Shown one piece after another: positions 34,496 through 42,104 of a DNA stretch of 64,000 nt. Under the pieces are notes generated by a model. It worked only from the letters and a program-made list of their open reading frames with translations. It was not told where the DNA came from and ran no database searches. Each line of letters opens with the position of its first letter. Position 1 is the first letter of the stretch. Source of the stretch: Deltaproteobacteria bacterium (GTDB lineage Bacteria; Myxococcota_A; Polyangia; GCA-2747355). The stretch lies in assembly GCA_020633415.1 (NCBI GenBank), contig JACKDQ010000001.1, forward strand, positions 883,259 through 947,258. Reading direction: 5' to 3'. The translations under genes were made by a program, and so were the position numbers.

Positions 34496-35322
34496 CACAG
34501 GGTTGGCCAACACTAGAGGGTGATCGATACGACATCGTTGAGATGGTCGGTCATGGCGCGGCTTCGACGGTTTACCGTGCGATCGACCGGCAAGCAAACC
34601 ATGCGGTGGCGATCAAGGTGATGCACCCCGAGCAGATGCAGCTCGAGGCTGTGCGACGCTGGGCCCAGGAGGCGGAGATCCTTGGCAGCCTCAACCACCC
34701 TGGCATCGTACGCGTTCACGATACGGGGGTTTGTCGCGAGCGATCGAATCCATATATGGTGATGGATTGGATCGATGGCGAGACCTTGCGCGAGCGAGTT
34801 TCTCGTGGCGCGTCGTTCGAGCCCGCGCGGGTAGCGAGTATCGTTTCGCAGATCGCCGATGCAGTGGCGGCGGCTGCCGAGCGGGGTGTTGTGCATCGCG
34901 ATCTCAAGCCAGAGAACGTGCTGCTCTGCGCGCCTTCTTTTGAGGTTGTTAAGGTCGTCGACTTTGGGATGGCGAAGATCGCCGAGCGCAATGCGCCCCA
35001 GCTGACGACCGATACAAGCAAGATTTTCGGCACGCCCCAATACATGTCACCAGAGCGGGCGCGCGGCGATGACGTTGGTGCGCCCGCCGACGTCTACGCC
35101 TTGGGGATAATCGCCTACGAGCTACTGGAGGGTCGGCGGCCGTTTGAAGGCGCTACGCCGGTGGCGATTCTCGTCCAACATCTGAACGCCGCGGTGCCAC
35201 GCATGCTGCACGCTTCATCGCGCGTGGAAGAGGTTATCTTGGCCGCCTTGGCCAAAGCTCCAGAGTGCCGGCCAGACGCGACGATGTTTGGTCGCCGTTT
35301 GGCCGATGCGCTGATCGACTAG
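34492..35322 (+). CDS. Soluble Ser/Thr protein kinase coupled to the GAF histidine kinase
   Basis: 276 residues from GTG 34492, in a 4-base GTGA overlap with the preceding stop. It is a minimal Hanks kinase with nothing after the catalytic domain: Gly loop VGHGAASTVYRA, Lys42 in VAIKVMH, HRDLKPENVL, DFGMAK and GTPQYMSPERA are all present. No membrane segment or sensor domain, so its input probably comes from the coupled histidine kinase. This is an inference from gene structure. Its TAG stop shares bases with the stop of the convergent Cys-rich gene inside one CTAG. Confidence 0.93.
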   Translation: MTQGWPTLEGDRYDIVEMVGHGAASTVYRAIDRQANHAVAIKVMHPEQMQLEAVRRWAQEAEILGSLNHPGIVRVHDTGVCRERSNPYMVMDWIDGETLRERVSRGASFEPARVASIVSQIADAVAAAAERGVVHRDLKPENVLLCAPSFEVVKVVDFGMAKIAERNAPQLTTDTSKIFGTPQYMSPERARGDDVGAPADVYALGIIAYELLEGRRPFEGATPVAILVQHLNAAVPRMLHASSRVEEVILAALAKAPECRPDATMFGRRLADALID

Positions 35323-36896
35323 CCGATCGGATTGCTGTCGCTTTTGCACTGCATCGTCGAGAAGTCACAGTGCTGACCGAGTCCGCAGCAGGAGTCGCAG
35401 CCGCAAGGCGTTTTGTCGGGGCCGCAGCGTGGGACACACTGATTGCCGGCGCGGACTTGGCCGCAGGGACATGGCGGTAATGGCGCACAAACGCCCGCTG
35501 TGCAGAACTCTCCGGTGTTGCAGCTGCCGCTTTGGCATTTTCCGCCGCATCCATCGCTTGCGCCGCAGCCTTTGCCGTTGCAGTTGGGCTGACATTGGCA
35601 GACGCCGTTGGAGCAGTAGTTGCCCGTCGGACAGGTTCCCGACATGCAGGTGCCACCGCATCCATCGCTAGCACCGCAGGCCTTGCCGTTGCAGTTGGGC
35701 TGACATTGGCAGGTGCCGTTGGCGCAATAGTTGCCGGTCGGGCAGCCACCCGAGCGGCAGATTCCGCCACAACCGTCATCGGCGCCGCAGCTCTTGCCAT
35801 TGCAGTTGGGCTGGCACTTGCAGGTGCCGTTGGCGCAATAGTTGCCGGTCGGGCAGCTACCCGAGCGGCAGATTCCGCCGCAGCCATCGTCGGCGCCGCA
35901 GGTCTTGCCGTTGCAGTTGGGCTGGCACATGCAGACGCCGTTAACGCAGTACTTACCGGGGACGCAGCTACCCGAGCGGCAGATCCCGCCGCAGCCGTCG
36001 TCACCGCCACAGGTCTGGCCGCTGCAATTGGGTCTACAGAGACACTGCCCGGCCGAGCAGAATTTTCCGGCGCCGCAGCTGCCGCTCAAGCAGGTTCCGC
36101 CACAGCCGTCGCTAGCGCCGCAGGCCTTGCCGTTGCAGTTCGGTTGGCACTGGCAGGTTCCGCCCGCGCAATATTGGCCGGCATCGCAGGTGCCATTGCC
36201 GCAGATCCCACCGCAGCCGTCGCTCGACCCACAGCGTTTGGCGTTGCAGTCGGGGGCGCAACCGGGGATGCCGTGCCCGGTCGCAGTGCACGTGCCGTAG
36301 ACGCAGCCTTGGCCGGCGCCGCAGACACCACAGGCGCAGGAGTCTTTGCATTGTCCGCCGACGCAGTATTGCCCGGCGCCGCAGTTGGCACAGGCACAGG
36401 GGTCATCGATACAGGTTCCGGCGACGCAGGTTTGGCACTTGCCGCAGCTGACGCTGTCGCAGGGGTCTTTTTGCGGGCAGCTCTTATGGCAGACGAAACC
36501 GTTATCGCATTTCTTGTCGCAGCTGTTGACCTTGACGCAGCGTCCGCCGTTGCAGAAATAGCCCGGGTCGCACTTGACGCCGGCACAGGGCGAAAGGAAG
36601 CAGCCGGCGACGCATTGCCCGTCGACGCAGGTCGTTCCCGCCGCGCACTGGACGCCATCGCACAGATCGCTCTCCGCCACGCAGGTCGCGATGCAGGTGT
36701 TGGTGATCGGTGGAGCTGTTGCCGGAGGGGGGCTCGTCAGCTCGAACGGCGGCGAGAGGTGGGCCGATACGGGGGTGAGGTCGGGACCACCGCCATCGCT
36801 GGCGGCGATTTGCATTACCTCGCCGTTGCAGGCGCCGAGTAGCAAAATTACGAAGACGGCGCTGGCCCACACTGTCGCACGACGACTGACGAACAT
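35319..36896 (-). CDS. Lipoprotein with seven tandem 37-residue Cys-rich repeats
   Basis: 525 residues. The signal sequence ends in LGAC (Cys23). After a Pro/Thr linker come EGF-like or EB-like modules (AAGTTCVDGQC, DPGYFCNGGRC) and then, from residue 213 to 470, seven copies of a 37-residue unit of form CQPNCNGKxCGADDGCGG plus CxSGxCxxGxYCxxGxC. The C-terminus has a further Cys-rich segment (CGCDSCCGLGQHC). It is presumably disulfide-bonded and surface-exposed. The unit also occurs once in the MopE-type lipoprotein at 4905-6761. Upstream of ATG 36896 is a G-run ribosome binding site (AGGGGGGAG). A long open frame on the other strand is a shadow of the repeats. Confidence 0.88.
   Translation of the reverse strand: MFVSRRATVWASAVFVILLLGACNGEVMQIAASDGGGPDLTPVSAHLSPPFELTSPPPATAPPITNTCIATCVAESDLCDGVQCAAGTTCVDGQCVAGCFLSPCAGVKCDPGYFCNGGRCVKVNSCDKKCDNGFVCHKSCPQKDPCDSVSCGKCQTCVAGTCIDDPCACANCGAGQYCVGGQCKDSCACGVCGAGQGCVYGTCTATGHGIPGCAPDCNAKRCGSSDGCGGICGNGTCDAGQYCAGGTCQCQPNCNGKACGASDGCGGTCLSGSCGAGKFCSAGQCLCRPNCSGQTCGGDDGCGGICRSGSCVPGKYCVNGVCMCQPNCNGKTCGADDGCGGICRSGSCPTGNYCANGTCKCQPNCNGKSCGADDGCGGICRSGGCPTGNYCANGTCQCQPNCNGKACGASDGCGGTCMSGTCPTGNYCSNGVCQCQPNCNGKGCGASDGCGGKCQSGSCNTGEFCTAGVCAPLPPCPCGQVRAGNQCVPRCGPDKTPCGCDSCCGLGQHCDFSTMQCKSDSNPIG
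35487..36260 (-). repeat. Seven tandem 111-base coding repeats
   Basis: The sequence around TTGCAGTTGGGCTG recurs every 111 bases, encoding the 37-residue Cys-rich unit. Inner copies (for example 35.70-35.92 kb) are nearly identical at DNA level, while the outer copies diverge. This fits expansion by unequal exchange or slippage, and copy number may vary between strains. Confidence 0.9.
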
Positions 36897-37046
36897 ATGC
36901 TCCCCCCTGGATGCACTGAGCGGATTGCAAGTGTCGTACCTAAGCCACAGGGTGGATTTCGCGGGTCGCGGCTGCTTTTCTCAACGATGATCAGGCCGTT
37001 GCTCGCGGTTGTCGTTTGTGGCGGGGCCTGTATCCCCATGGCGCTG

Positions 37047-37060
37047 AGGTCGATCGACCT
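37047..37060. promoter_or_regulatory. 14-bp perfect palindrome
   Basis: AGGTCGATCGACCT is a perfect palindrome in the 198-base gap between the Cys-rich repeat gene (start 36896) and the metallo-hydrolase gene (stop 37095). Its place, ~150 bases upstream of the lipoprotein start, would suit an operator. The rest of the gap shows nothing recognisable. Confidence 0.3.
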
Positions 37061-37094
37061 GGCGACAATGTAGGTCTGAAGCGATCGGCGGCGC

Positions 37095-37928
37095 CTAGGC
37101 ACCGCTGGCTGCGCGCGATGTGCAGGCTGCAAAGAGGGGCAGCTGCTGTGCCGCGGGCGGATAGCGTTGGACGCGGTGTTGCTCAACGATCTGCAGACCG
37201 ATCGTCGTCGGCAGCACCTTGGAGAGTGCGTCGCGCACCAGTTTGGGGCAATTGTTGGTTTCGGAAAGATGGATCGCGTAGACCGCGCGCAGCGCCGGAC
37301 TGAGCACGCGGCGCAGCAGGCGGGCAGCGTCGGCGTTGGAGAGGTGGCCGCGTTGCGAGGCGATGCGGTGTTTGAGGAACTGCGGATATGGGCCCGCCCA
37401 GAGCCGCTCACGGTCGTGGTTGGCCTCGATCGCTAGAATCGTGCAACCGGAGAGCGCCTTGATGACCTCGGCGGTGATCGCGCCGATGTCGGTCGCAAAC
37501 CCCAGCCGTTCGCCACAGGGCGTTTCGATGCGAAAGCCGAGGGCCCCGCCGCGAGAGTCATGAGGGACGGCGAAGGGCCACAAGCGGCAGGCGCCGAGAT
37601 CGACGACTTGGCCAGCGCTCAGATAATGACGCCTCCACCCATTGCCGCGCACGCTGGCCCGTTTGATCGCGGGCGCTAGTCCGTAGATGCGCAGCTGCTC
37701 GTTGGCGGCAAGCGCGGCGGCGCCGATCACGTGGTCGTCGTGAAGGTGTGTGATCAGCAGGTCGGTTATCTCAGCGGGCGAGGACCCGACCTGCTCGAGG
37801 CGCTCGCTGAGCGTCGCGGCGTCAAAGCCTGCATCGATCAAGATCTGTTGGTCGGCACAGCGCAACAACGTGGCGTTGCCCGCGGAACCGGAGCCGAGGA
37901 AGTCGATTTGCAGGGTACCGCTAGCCAC
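37095..37928 (-). CDS. MBL-fold metallo-hydrolase, WalJ/YycJ-like
   Basis: 277 residues, start GTG 37928. The N-terminus IDFLGSGSAGNATLL and ILIDAGF, and the metal motif THLHDDH (His61, His63, Asp65, His66), are those of the YycJ/WalJ branch of the metallo-beta-lactamase fold. Later ligands are VPHDSRGGALGFRI, FATDIGA, and IHLSETNN. Family members are thought to act as 5'-3' exonucleases or phosphodiesterases; the Firmicute gene name comes from its operon, which is absent here. Cytoplasmic. It lies 44 bases after the metalloprotease lipoprotein gene on the same strand. Confidence 0.85.
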   Translation of the reverse strand: MASGTLQIDFLGSGSAGNATLLRCADQQILIDAGFDAATLSERLEQVGSSPAEITDLLITHLHDDHVIGAAALAANEQLRIYGLAPAIKRASVRGNGWRRHYLSAGQVVDLGACRLWPFAVPHDSRGGALGFRIETPCGERLGFATDIGAITAEVIKALSGCTILAIEANHDRERLWAGPYPQFLKHRIASQRGHLSNADAARLLRRVLSPALRAVYAIHLSETNNCPKLVRDALSKVLPTTIGLQIVEQHRVQRYPPAAQQLPLFAACTSRAASGA

Positions 37929-37972
37929 CGACCGACCATAGCACCGTTATCGTGTGCTGACGAGCCGGGTGG

Positions 37973-38863
37973 CTATGGGCGGTATAGCTCCCAGGCGTTG
38001 TGCATCGCCGCCTTTTGCCCGTCGGTGAAGTGCTTGGCGCAATGCTCGCTGGAGTAGTTCATCACGTTGTTGACGTCGTCGGGGCGGTCGTCGCCGGGGC
38101 AGCTGTCGAGCGTTGCCCGACAGTCGATCGCCATCGTTGCGGCTGGTGGGGTGTCGGCGATGCCATCGGCGTCGTCGCAGCTACCGTCGCTGCTAAAGAC
38201 GTGCTTGAGATCCAGCCAGTGGCCCACTTCGTGGACCAGTGCGACGCCAACCGATGGCGCGCGAACCGCGGCGAGTTCGTCGCTGGTCAGGTCGGCGTCG
38301 AAGGGCAGCAGCGTTTGGCCGAGGATGGCGCCGTCGTAATAGGCGTAGTCGGGGTACTCGCCGAACAATCTTGATGGGCGAAAAGACATCCCCTCGGCCC
38401 AGGCGGAGACGATATAGACGTGCAGCTCTTGCCGACTTGGCTTGCAGTCTTTGAGCTGCTGCTCGGTCGGCGGGGTAAAGTCACCCGGGGTGCCACAGCG
38501 AAAATACCAGTACATCTCAGGCGTCAGCTTGTCTTCGCGGGCGTACCACTCGTCGCTGAGGGTTTGGTCGATGCCCTGGTTGATAAACTTGAAGCCGAGC
38601 GGTTGAAAATAGTCGTTGAGTACCTTCACCTGCAGTGCAGCAAGCTCATCATCGATCGGCACGCTGGGTAGCTGTGCGAATGGGTCATCGAGGTCGGGTT
38701 CGGGCGGTTCGTTGACCGGCAGGATCTGGTGGAAGAACACCTTGATTTTTGGCTTGGGCTGTTCGGCTTTTCCGTTGGCTGCACCGACCGGCTCGGATGG
38801 TGAGCCGAGGCTGCCACAGCCGGCCGTGAACAGAGCGACGATCATCAATAGGCGCAGGTGCAT
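37973..38863 (-). CDS. M43-like (pappalysin-type) metalloprotease lipoprotein
   Basis: 296 residues. Lipobox TAGC (Cys16). The zinc motif is HEVGHWLDLKH (His211, Glu212, His215, His221), followed by a Met-turn in VMNYSSEHC, the layout of metzincins. The region before it (YYDGAILGQTLLP, GVALVHEVGHW) and the Cys-rich insert SCDDADGIADTPP after it match bacterial M43B/pappalysin relatives. It should be an active, outer-membrane anchored peptidase; substrate unknown. ATG 38863 is preceded by TTGGGGGGAG, the same G-run ribosome binding site as three other envelope genes here. Confidence 0.88.
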   Translation of the reverse strand: MHLRLLMIVALFTAGCGSLGSPSEPVGAANGKAEQPKPKIKVFFHQILPVNEPPEPDLDDPFAQLPSVPIDDELAALQVKVLNDYFQPLGFKFINQGIDQTLSDEWYAREDKLTPEMYWYFRCGTPGDFTPPTEQQLKDCKPSRQELHVYIVSAWAEGMSFRPSRLFGEYPDYAYYDGAILGQTLLPFDADLTSDELAAVRAPSVGVALVHEVGHWLDLKHVFSSDGSCDDADGIADTPPAATMAIDCRATLDSCPGDDRPDDVNNVMNYSSEHCAKHFTDGQKAAMHNAWELYRP

Positions 38864-38995
38864 ATTTTTCTCCCCCCAACTGCTTGACGGGCAGAAAAGG
38901 CAAAAAAAGTGCCAGTGCTCAGCGTTGGGCTTGGCGAAAAACGCCTGTGAATTCTCGAGCGGTTCGGGTCGCGCTGACTAAGTCAGTTGCCAGAT

Positions 38996-39022
38996 CGCGG
39001 GACAGCGGCGACTGTTCCCGCG
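38996..39022 (-). terminator. Strong hairpin after the DUF4336 gene
   Basis: CGCGGGACAG (38996-39005) pairs with CTGTTCCCGCG (39012-39022) across a 6-base loop, with one bulged base. It lies 22 bases downstream of the stop at 39044 in the direction of transcription. No T-run follows, so it may be Rho-assisted or protect the mRNA end. A smaller CTGACT-A-AGTCAG repeat lies at 38974-38986. Confidence 0.45.
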
Positions 39023-39043
39023 GGCGCAGCGGCTTGTGCGGGG

Positions 39044-39736
39044 CTAGTGGTTGAGGGGCAGCCAAGCGAGTGCGCGGGCTAAGGCGGCCGGCGCATTGAG
39101 GTCGATCGGCTCGCCATGGGCGAGCAGTGTTCGACAAAATGGTCGTGCGAGGATCGGCTCGAGACTGCGTGCCGCAGCGGTGCGATCGCGCACGGTGCGT
39201 CGCAAGAACCAGCTCGAGGCCAGCTTGCCCCAGGCGCCGAACATCTTGAGCAACGGGGCAGTCAGCCAGCCTTCGGCGGCGTGGATATTAAAGACCAAGT
39301 CGGTGACGATCAGTGTTCGGCTCGGCCGATGATAAAAGAGGTACTCGTCGAGCTTTGGTGCGCCAGCGATCGCTGTCACCTCGACATCGTCGAGGAAAGC
39401 CGCCGGCAAATCTTGCGGCAATAGACCATCATGGGGCAATTGGGGTCGCTTGGTCCTTAGCGCTGGGGCGACAACCGCTTTCGCCGCGGGATAGCGCTGT
39501 TTGGCGGCCGCCAGGTAGAGATAGTGAAAGGCGTTGGGCGCGATCAGCAAACTGACCCGACCGAGCTGATCGATCGCCTCGGCGAGCGGTGGTGCGATCG
39601 GCCCCGGCGAAATCAACGCGAGTTGCTCGCTGGCCATCGCGATCACCGTGCAGCGTGCCGGAAAGCGCACCGCGCCGCCGAGCATCGGCGCTTGGTAGGC
39701 GAAGGTATAGAGTCGATCGTCGAGCTGGGTAAGCAT
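39044..39736 (-). CDS. DUF4336-type protein (degenerate metallo-hydrolase relative)
   Basis: 230 residues, no signal peptide. Sequence features such as LISPGPIAPPLAEAI, LIAPNAFHYLYLAAAKQRYP and AVVAPALRTKRP fit the DUF4336 family, which looks like a metallo-beta-lactamase fold with altered metal ligands. The function is not known. It ends ~22 bases before a strong hairpin and follows the Spy-like gene by 45 bases, so it may be co-transcribed with that gene. Confidence 0.7.
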   Translation of the reverse strand: MLTQLDDRLYTFAYQAPMLGGAVRFPARCTVIAMASEQLALISPGPIAPPLAEAIDQLGRVSLLIAPNAFHYLYLAAAKQRYPAAKAVVAPALRTKRPQLPHDGLLPQDLPAAFLDDVEVTAIAGAPKLDEYLFYHRPSRTLIVTDLVFNIHAAEGWLTAPLLKMFGAWGKLASSWFLRRTVRDRTAAARSLEPILARPFCRTLLAHGEPIDLNAPAALARALAWLPLNH

Positions 39737-39781
39737 CGCCAGACGGTAGCCTGGCGGCTTGCCGTCGTAAAGTGGTGGGCG

Positions 39782-40381
39782 CTACTTGCCGATACGCTGT
39801 GGGCTGCCGAAGCCGCCCCGCCGTCGCAGGCCGCGCGTATAGCGTTTGACGATGCTGTGTTGGCAGTCTGCCGAGAATTTGGCGTAGTTGGTGAGCACGC
39901 ACTGCACCTTCCCCTCTCGGGCACCCTTGCCGCAGCGCGCCTGTTGCTCTTGCCTGCACTGTTGCCGTTTGGCGCGCCGGTCTTTGCGCAGTTCGCGCAG
40001 CTTGTCGCGCTGCTGCGGTGTCAGCAGTTGGTGCATCTTGACCAATGCTTTGAGCTGGATGCGGTCGAGCTCGGTGCGCAGCCGATTCAAGACGTCGGCG
40101 CGTGCCAGCACTTTGCGCTCTGTAGGGTTGGCTTCGTTGAGGGCTTCACGCAGCGCTTGTCGGGCCTTGCGAAACTTGGGGCGCAGCGCTTGGGCCGCGG
40201 TCTTCGTTTGAGCAGCCAAGGCGTTGATCTTTGCCCGCGTCGTGCTATCGAGGTTTAGCTGGGTCGCTAGTCGGTGCAGCTTCTCAACCATCGGTCCCCC
40301 TGGCCCACCAGGTCCGCCGGCCCAGGCAACGCTGGTGATCATCAAGGCCGCACTGATGCCGATCGCGCTGATCCGTTTCAT
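39782..40381 (-). CDS. Spy/CpxP-like periplasmic protein (LTxxQ)
   Basis: 199 residues with a Sec signal peptide cleaved near AWAGGPGG. The mature part is helical and strongly basic, with an LTPQQRDKLREL motif and an upstream Leu/Arg/Lys-rich coiled region, as in Spy, CpxP and related zinc-resistance proteins. These are periplasmic chaperones or stress sensors. Two cysteine pairs near the C-terminus (QQCRQEQQARC, QCVLTNYAKFSADC) are unusual. AAAGGAG precedes the ATG at 40381. It follows the ECF sigma and its putative anti-sigma, so it may be their target. Confidence 0.8.
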   Translation of the reverse strand: MKRISAIGISAALMITSVAWAGGPGGPGGPMVEKLHRLATQLNLDSTTRAKINALAAQTKTAAQALRPKFRKARQALREALNEANPTERKVLARADVLNRLRTELDRIQLKALVKMHQLLTPQQRDKLRELRKDRRAKRQQCRQEQQARCGKGAREGKVQCVLTNYAKFSADCQHSIVKRYTRGLRRRGGFGSPQRIGK

Positions 40382-40419
40382 CTGTTCAGCTCCTTTGGCC
40401 CTCGTCGGTTTTGTCTTTT

Positions 40420-40478
40420 GACACGGGATTGTCCAAACCAGGTGACAGCTGACTAGCGCTTGCTGACAACCCCGTGTC
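40420..40478. promoter_or_regulatory. Separated inverted repeat between anti-sigma and Spy-like genes
   Basis: GACACGGG (40420-40427) and CCCGTGTC (40471-40478) are perfect inverted copies 43 bases apart in the 105-base gap. They could form a long-loop stem on the mRNA or paired operator sites. A GTCAC-C-GTGAC repeat overlaps the anti-sigma stop (40486-40496). Confidence 0.3.
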
Positions 40479-40486
40479 GCTCAACG

Positions 40487-40903
40487 TCACCGTGACACCC
40501 AACCACCGACGAGCTGCGCGAGGTCGTCGAAGTCGACTTCCGAATCGATCTCATCGCCGTCGCTCTCGACGACCGACGCTGTTAGCGTCTCGAGCCAGTC
40601 ATCCTCGCCGAGTAGCCAACTGGCGCTTTCGACCGACAGCGTCGTCGGGTTGTCTGGCAAGCTGCTCAAACCAGCATTGCGTTGTTGCTCAGGCGCGATC
40701 CAGATCCAGATCGCTATGACGATCGCCGCCGCGGCGCCTAACAACGCACCCGAAAACAACCACCCCCGCTGTCGTGTTGCCCGCCGCTTTGTCGCCGCCG
40801 CTGCTATCGCAGCGCGTAGCCTGGTTATCTCGGCTGCGCTCGGTGGATCGGGGCTAAAGGCCGCTCGCAAGTGCTCCGGAAACGCGTCATGTCTATCGGT
40901 CAT
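40487..40903 (-). CDS. Putative membrane anti-sigma factor
   Basis: 138 residues. N-terminal cytoplasmic part ~45 residues with no HxxxCxxC zinc motif, one membrane helix (LFSGALLGAAAAIVIAIWI), then an acidic periplasmic tail (EDDWLETL, GDEIDSEVDFDD). The gene overlaps the end of the ECF sigma by 11 bases, the standard arrangement for a cognate anti-sigma. The sequence itself is not a recognised family, so the call rests on position, topology and size. Release of the sigma by envelope stress is the likely role. Confidence 0.65.
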   Translation of the reverse strand: MTDRHDAFPEHLRAAFSPDPPSAAEITRLRAAIAAAATKRRATRQRGWLFSGALLGAAAAIVIAIWIWIAPEQQRNAGLSSLPDNPTTLSVESASWLLGEDDWLETLTASVVESDGDEIDSEVDFDDLAQLVGGWVSR

Positions 40904-41432
40904 CGTTTACCTGCCATACGTCGGCTAACTCACTACGCAAACGTACCAATGCGCGATGAAGATGTTTCTTTACGCTCCCCTCGCTCTTTTGCAGGAGCTC
41001 GGCGCTTTGTTTGACGGTGTACTGTTCGAGATGCACCAGCACGAAGGCCGCGCGTTGACTCTCGCTCAACTGTTCGAGTGCTTCGGCGATTCTTCGGCGC
41101 AGGGCTGGGTCTGATGGCGCAACGCGTCCACTGCGCTCGAGCGTTTCGCCGCTTTCGCGCATCAGGCGATGTTTTCGTCGGTAGTTGTGGCTCTCGTTGA
41201 CGATGATCCGATGGAGCCAGGTCTCCAGCTTGGCCTGTCCGCGAAAGCGCGGTAACGCATGGAAAGCCCGACAAAATGCTTCTTGGACCACGTCGTCTGC
41301 CGCCGCCTGATCTCCGCCAACCAGCCGCCAGGCCAGGCGGCGTGCCCGAGGCAGGTGCCGATCGAAGAATTCGCCGAAACTCAGGGTCCCGCTGTTGTCA
41401 TTCACCATGGATTGGGCGATATCGATGCTCAT
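40893..41432 (-). CDS. ECF RNA polymerase sigma factor
   Basis: About 179 residues from ATG 41432. An upstream in-frame ATG at 41528 would overlap the divergent gene, so it is not preferred; none of the candidates has a strong ribosome binding site. Region 2 is DVVQEAFCRAFHALPRFRG with LETWLHRIIVNE, and region 4 is ALEQLSESQRAAFVLVHLEQ followed by SVKKHLHRALVRLR. It directs RNA polymerase to stress promoters, probably its own and that of the Spy-like gene. The paired anti-sigma overlaps its 3' end. Confidence 0.9.
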   Translation of the reverse strand: MSIDIAQSMVNDNSGTLSFGEFFDRHLPRARRLAWRLVGGDQAAADDVVQEAFCRAFHALPRFRGQAKLETWLHRIIVNESHNYRRKHRLMRESGETLERSGRVAPSDPALRRRIAEALEQLSESQRAAFVLVHLEQYTVKQSAELLQKSEGSVKKHLHRALVRLRSELADVWQVNDDR

Positions 41433-41509
41433 TGGATCGGGTGCTAGGTCAGACGGACCGGAAGGTCCGCTGGGTGACAGCCCAACCGCGGGAACGAGCG
41501 GCTTTTTCG

Positions 41510-41854
41510 ATGACGAATGCGACAACATCTAATGCTAAGCTATTTATCCACGTTTGCCAGGGGGCGACCTGCGGTCGCTGGGTGGCCGAGCTCTGCGAGG
41601 TCGTCGAGCGCTACCGTGAGCAGAACGCCGCGGCCCGAGCGCGCATCGAAGTCTGTCAGGACTACTGCTTCGATCGTTGCGCCGAGGGGCCCAATGTCGT
41701 GGTCGAAACTGCCGACGATCAGCAGCGCGATGCCGACCAGCTGATCGATGTGATGCGTGGCCGTTCGGCACCCCGAATGACCGTCTATAGTCGCGTCACC
41801 GCCGAACAGCTGGTCGAGCTCTGTCAGCGCCATCTTGCTGCGACAGACGAGTGA
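41510..41854 (+). CDS. Thioredoxin-like [2Fe-2S] ferredoxin
   Basis: 114 residues from ATG 41510. It begins KLFIHVCQGATCGRWVAELC and continues with IEVCQDYCFDRCAEGPNVVVE; the CxxxxC...CxxxC cysteine spacing and GPNVVV are those of thioredoxin-like 2Fe-2S proteins (NuoE C-terminal and Shethna-type family). It carries electrons; the partner is unknown because neighbours are unrelated. It is divergent from the ECF sigma gene, with ~77 bases between. Confidence 0.85.
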   Translation: MTNATTSNAKLFIHVCQGATCGRWVAELCEVVERYREQNAAARARIEVCQDYCFDRCAEGPNVVVETADDQQRDADQLIDVMRGRSAPRMTVYSRVTAEQLVELCQRHLAATDE

Positions 41855-42104
41855 TCGCTCGGTCGGTAGCAACGGCGAGGCTTGCGATGTTTAGAAAACG
41901 CCCCAGCCGCGAGACCGCTTAGCCGTCTATTTTGACCTCCCCGATCGCGGTTCAGTTCGGCCACGGCGAATCGGGATGCGAATGTCCCCAGTCCACGACG
42001 CGCGGATTGGGCCTGGCTCGTTAAGCTCCGGTTATTCAAAAACAACGCCTTCTGGTGCTGCTGGCTCAGGATCTGCATTAACCGGACGCCAGGAGGGCGT
42101 TACC

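Noticed and set aside
35487..36260. Possible CRISPR array because of regular direct repeats
   Set aside because: The 111-base units are coding, have no unique spacers, and keep the reading frame.
35532..36842. Long plus-strand open frame of hydrophobic Ala/Val repeats opposite the Cys-rich repeat gene
   Set aside because: It has the same 111-base period as the repeats and no start signal; the opposite strand has a lipobox, a ribosome binding site and meaningful Cys modules. A shadow frame.
41433..41528. Longer sigma factor starting at 41528
   Set aside because: It would overlap the divergent ferredoxin gene and adds a Pro/Ser-rich stretch unlike the ECF N-terminus.
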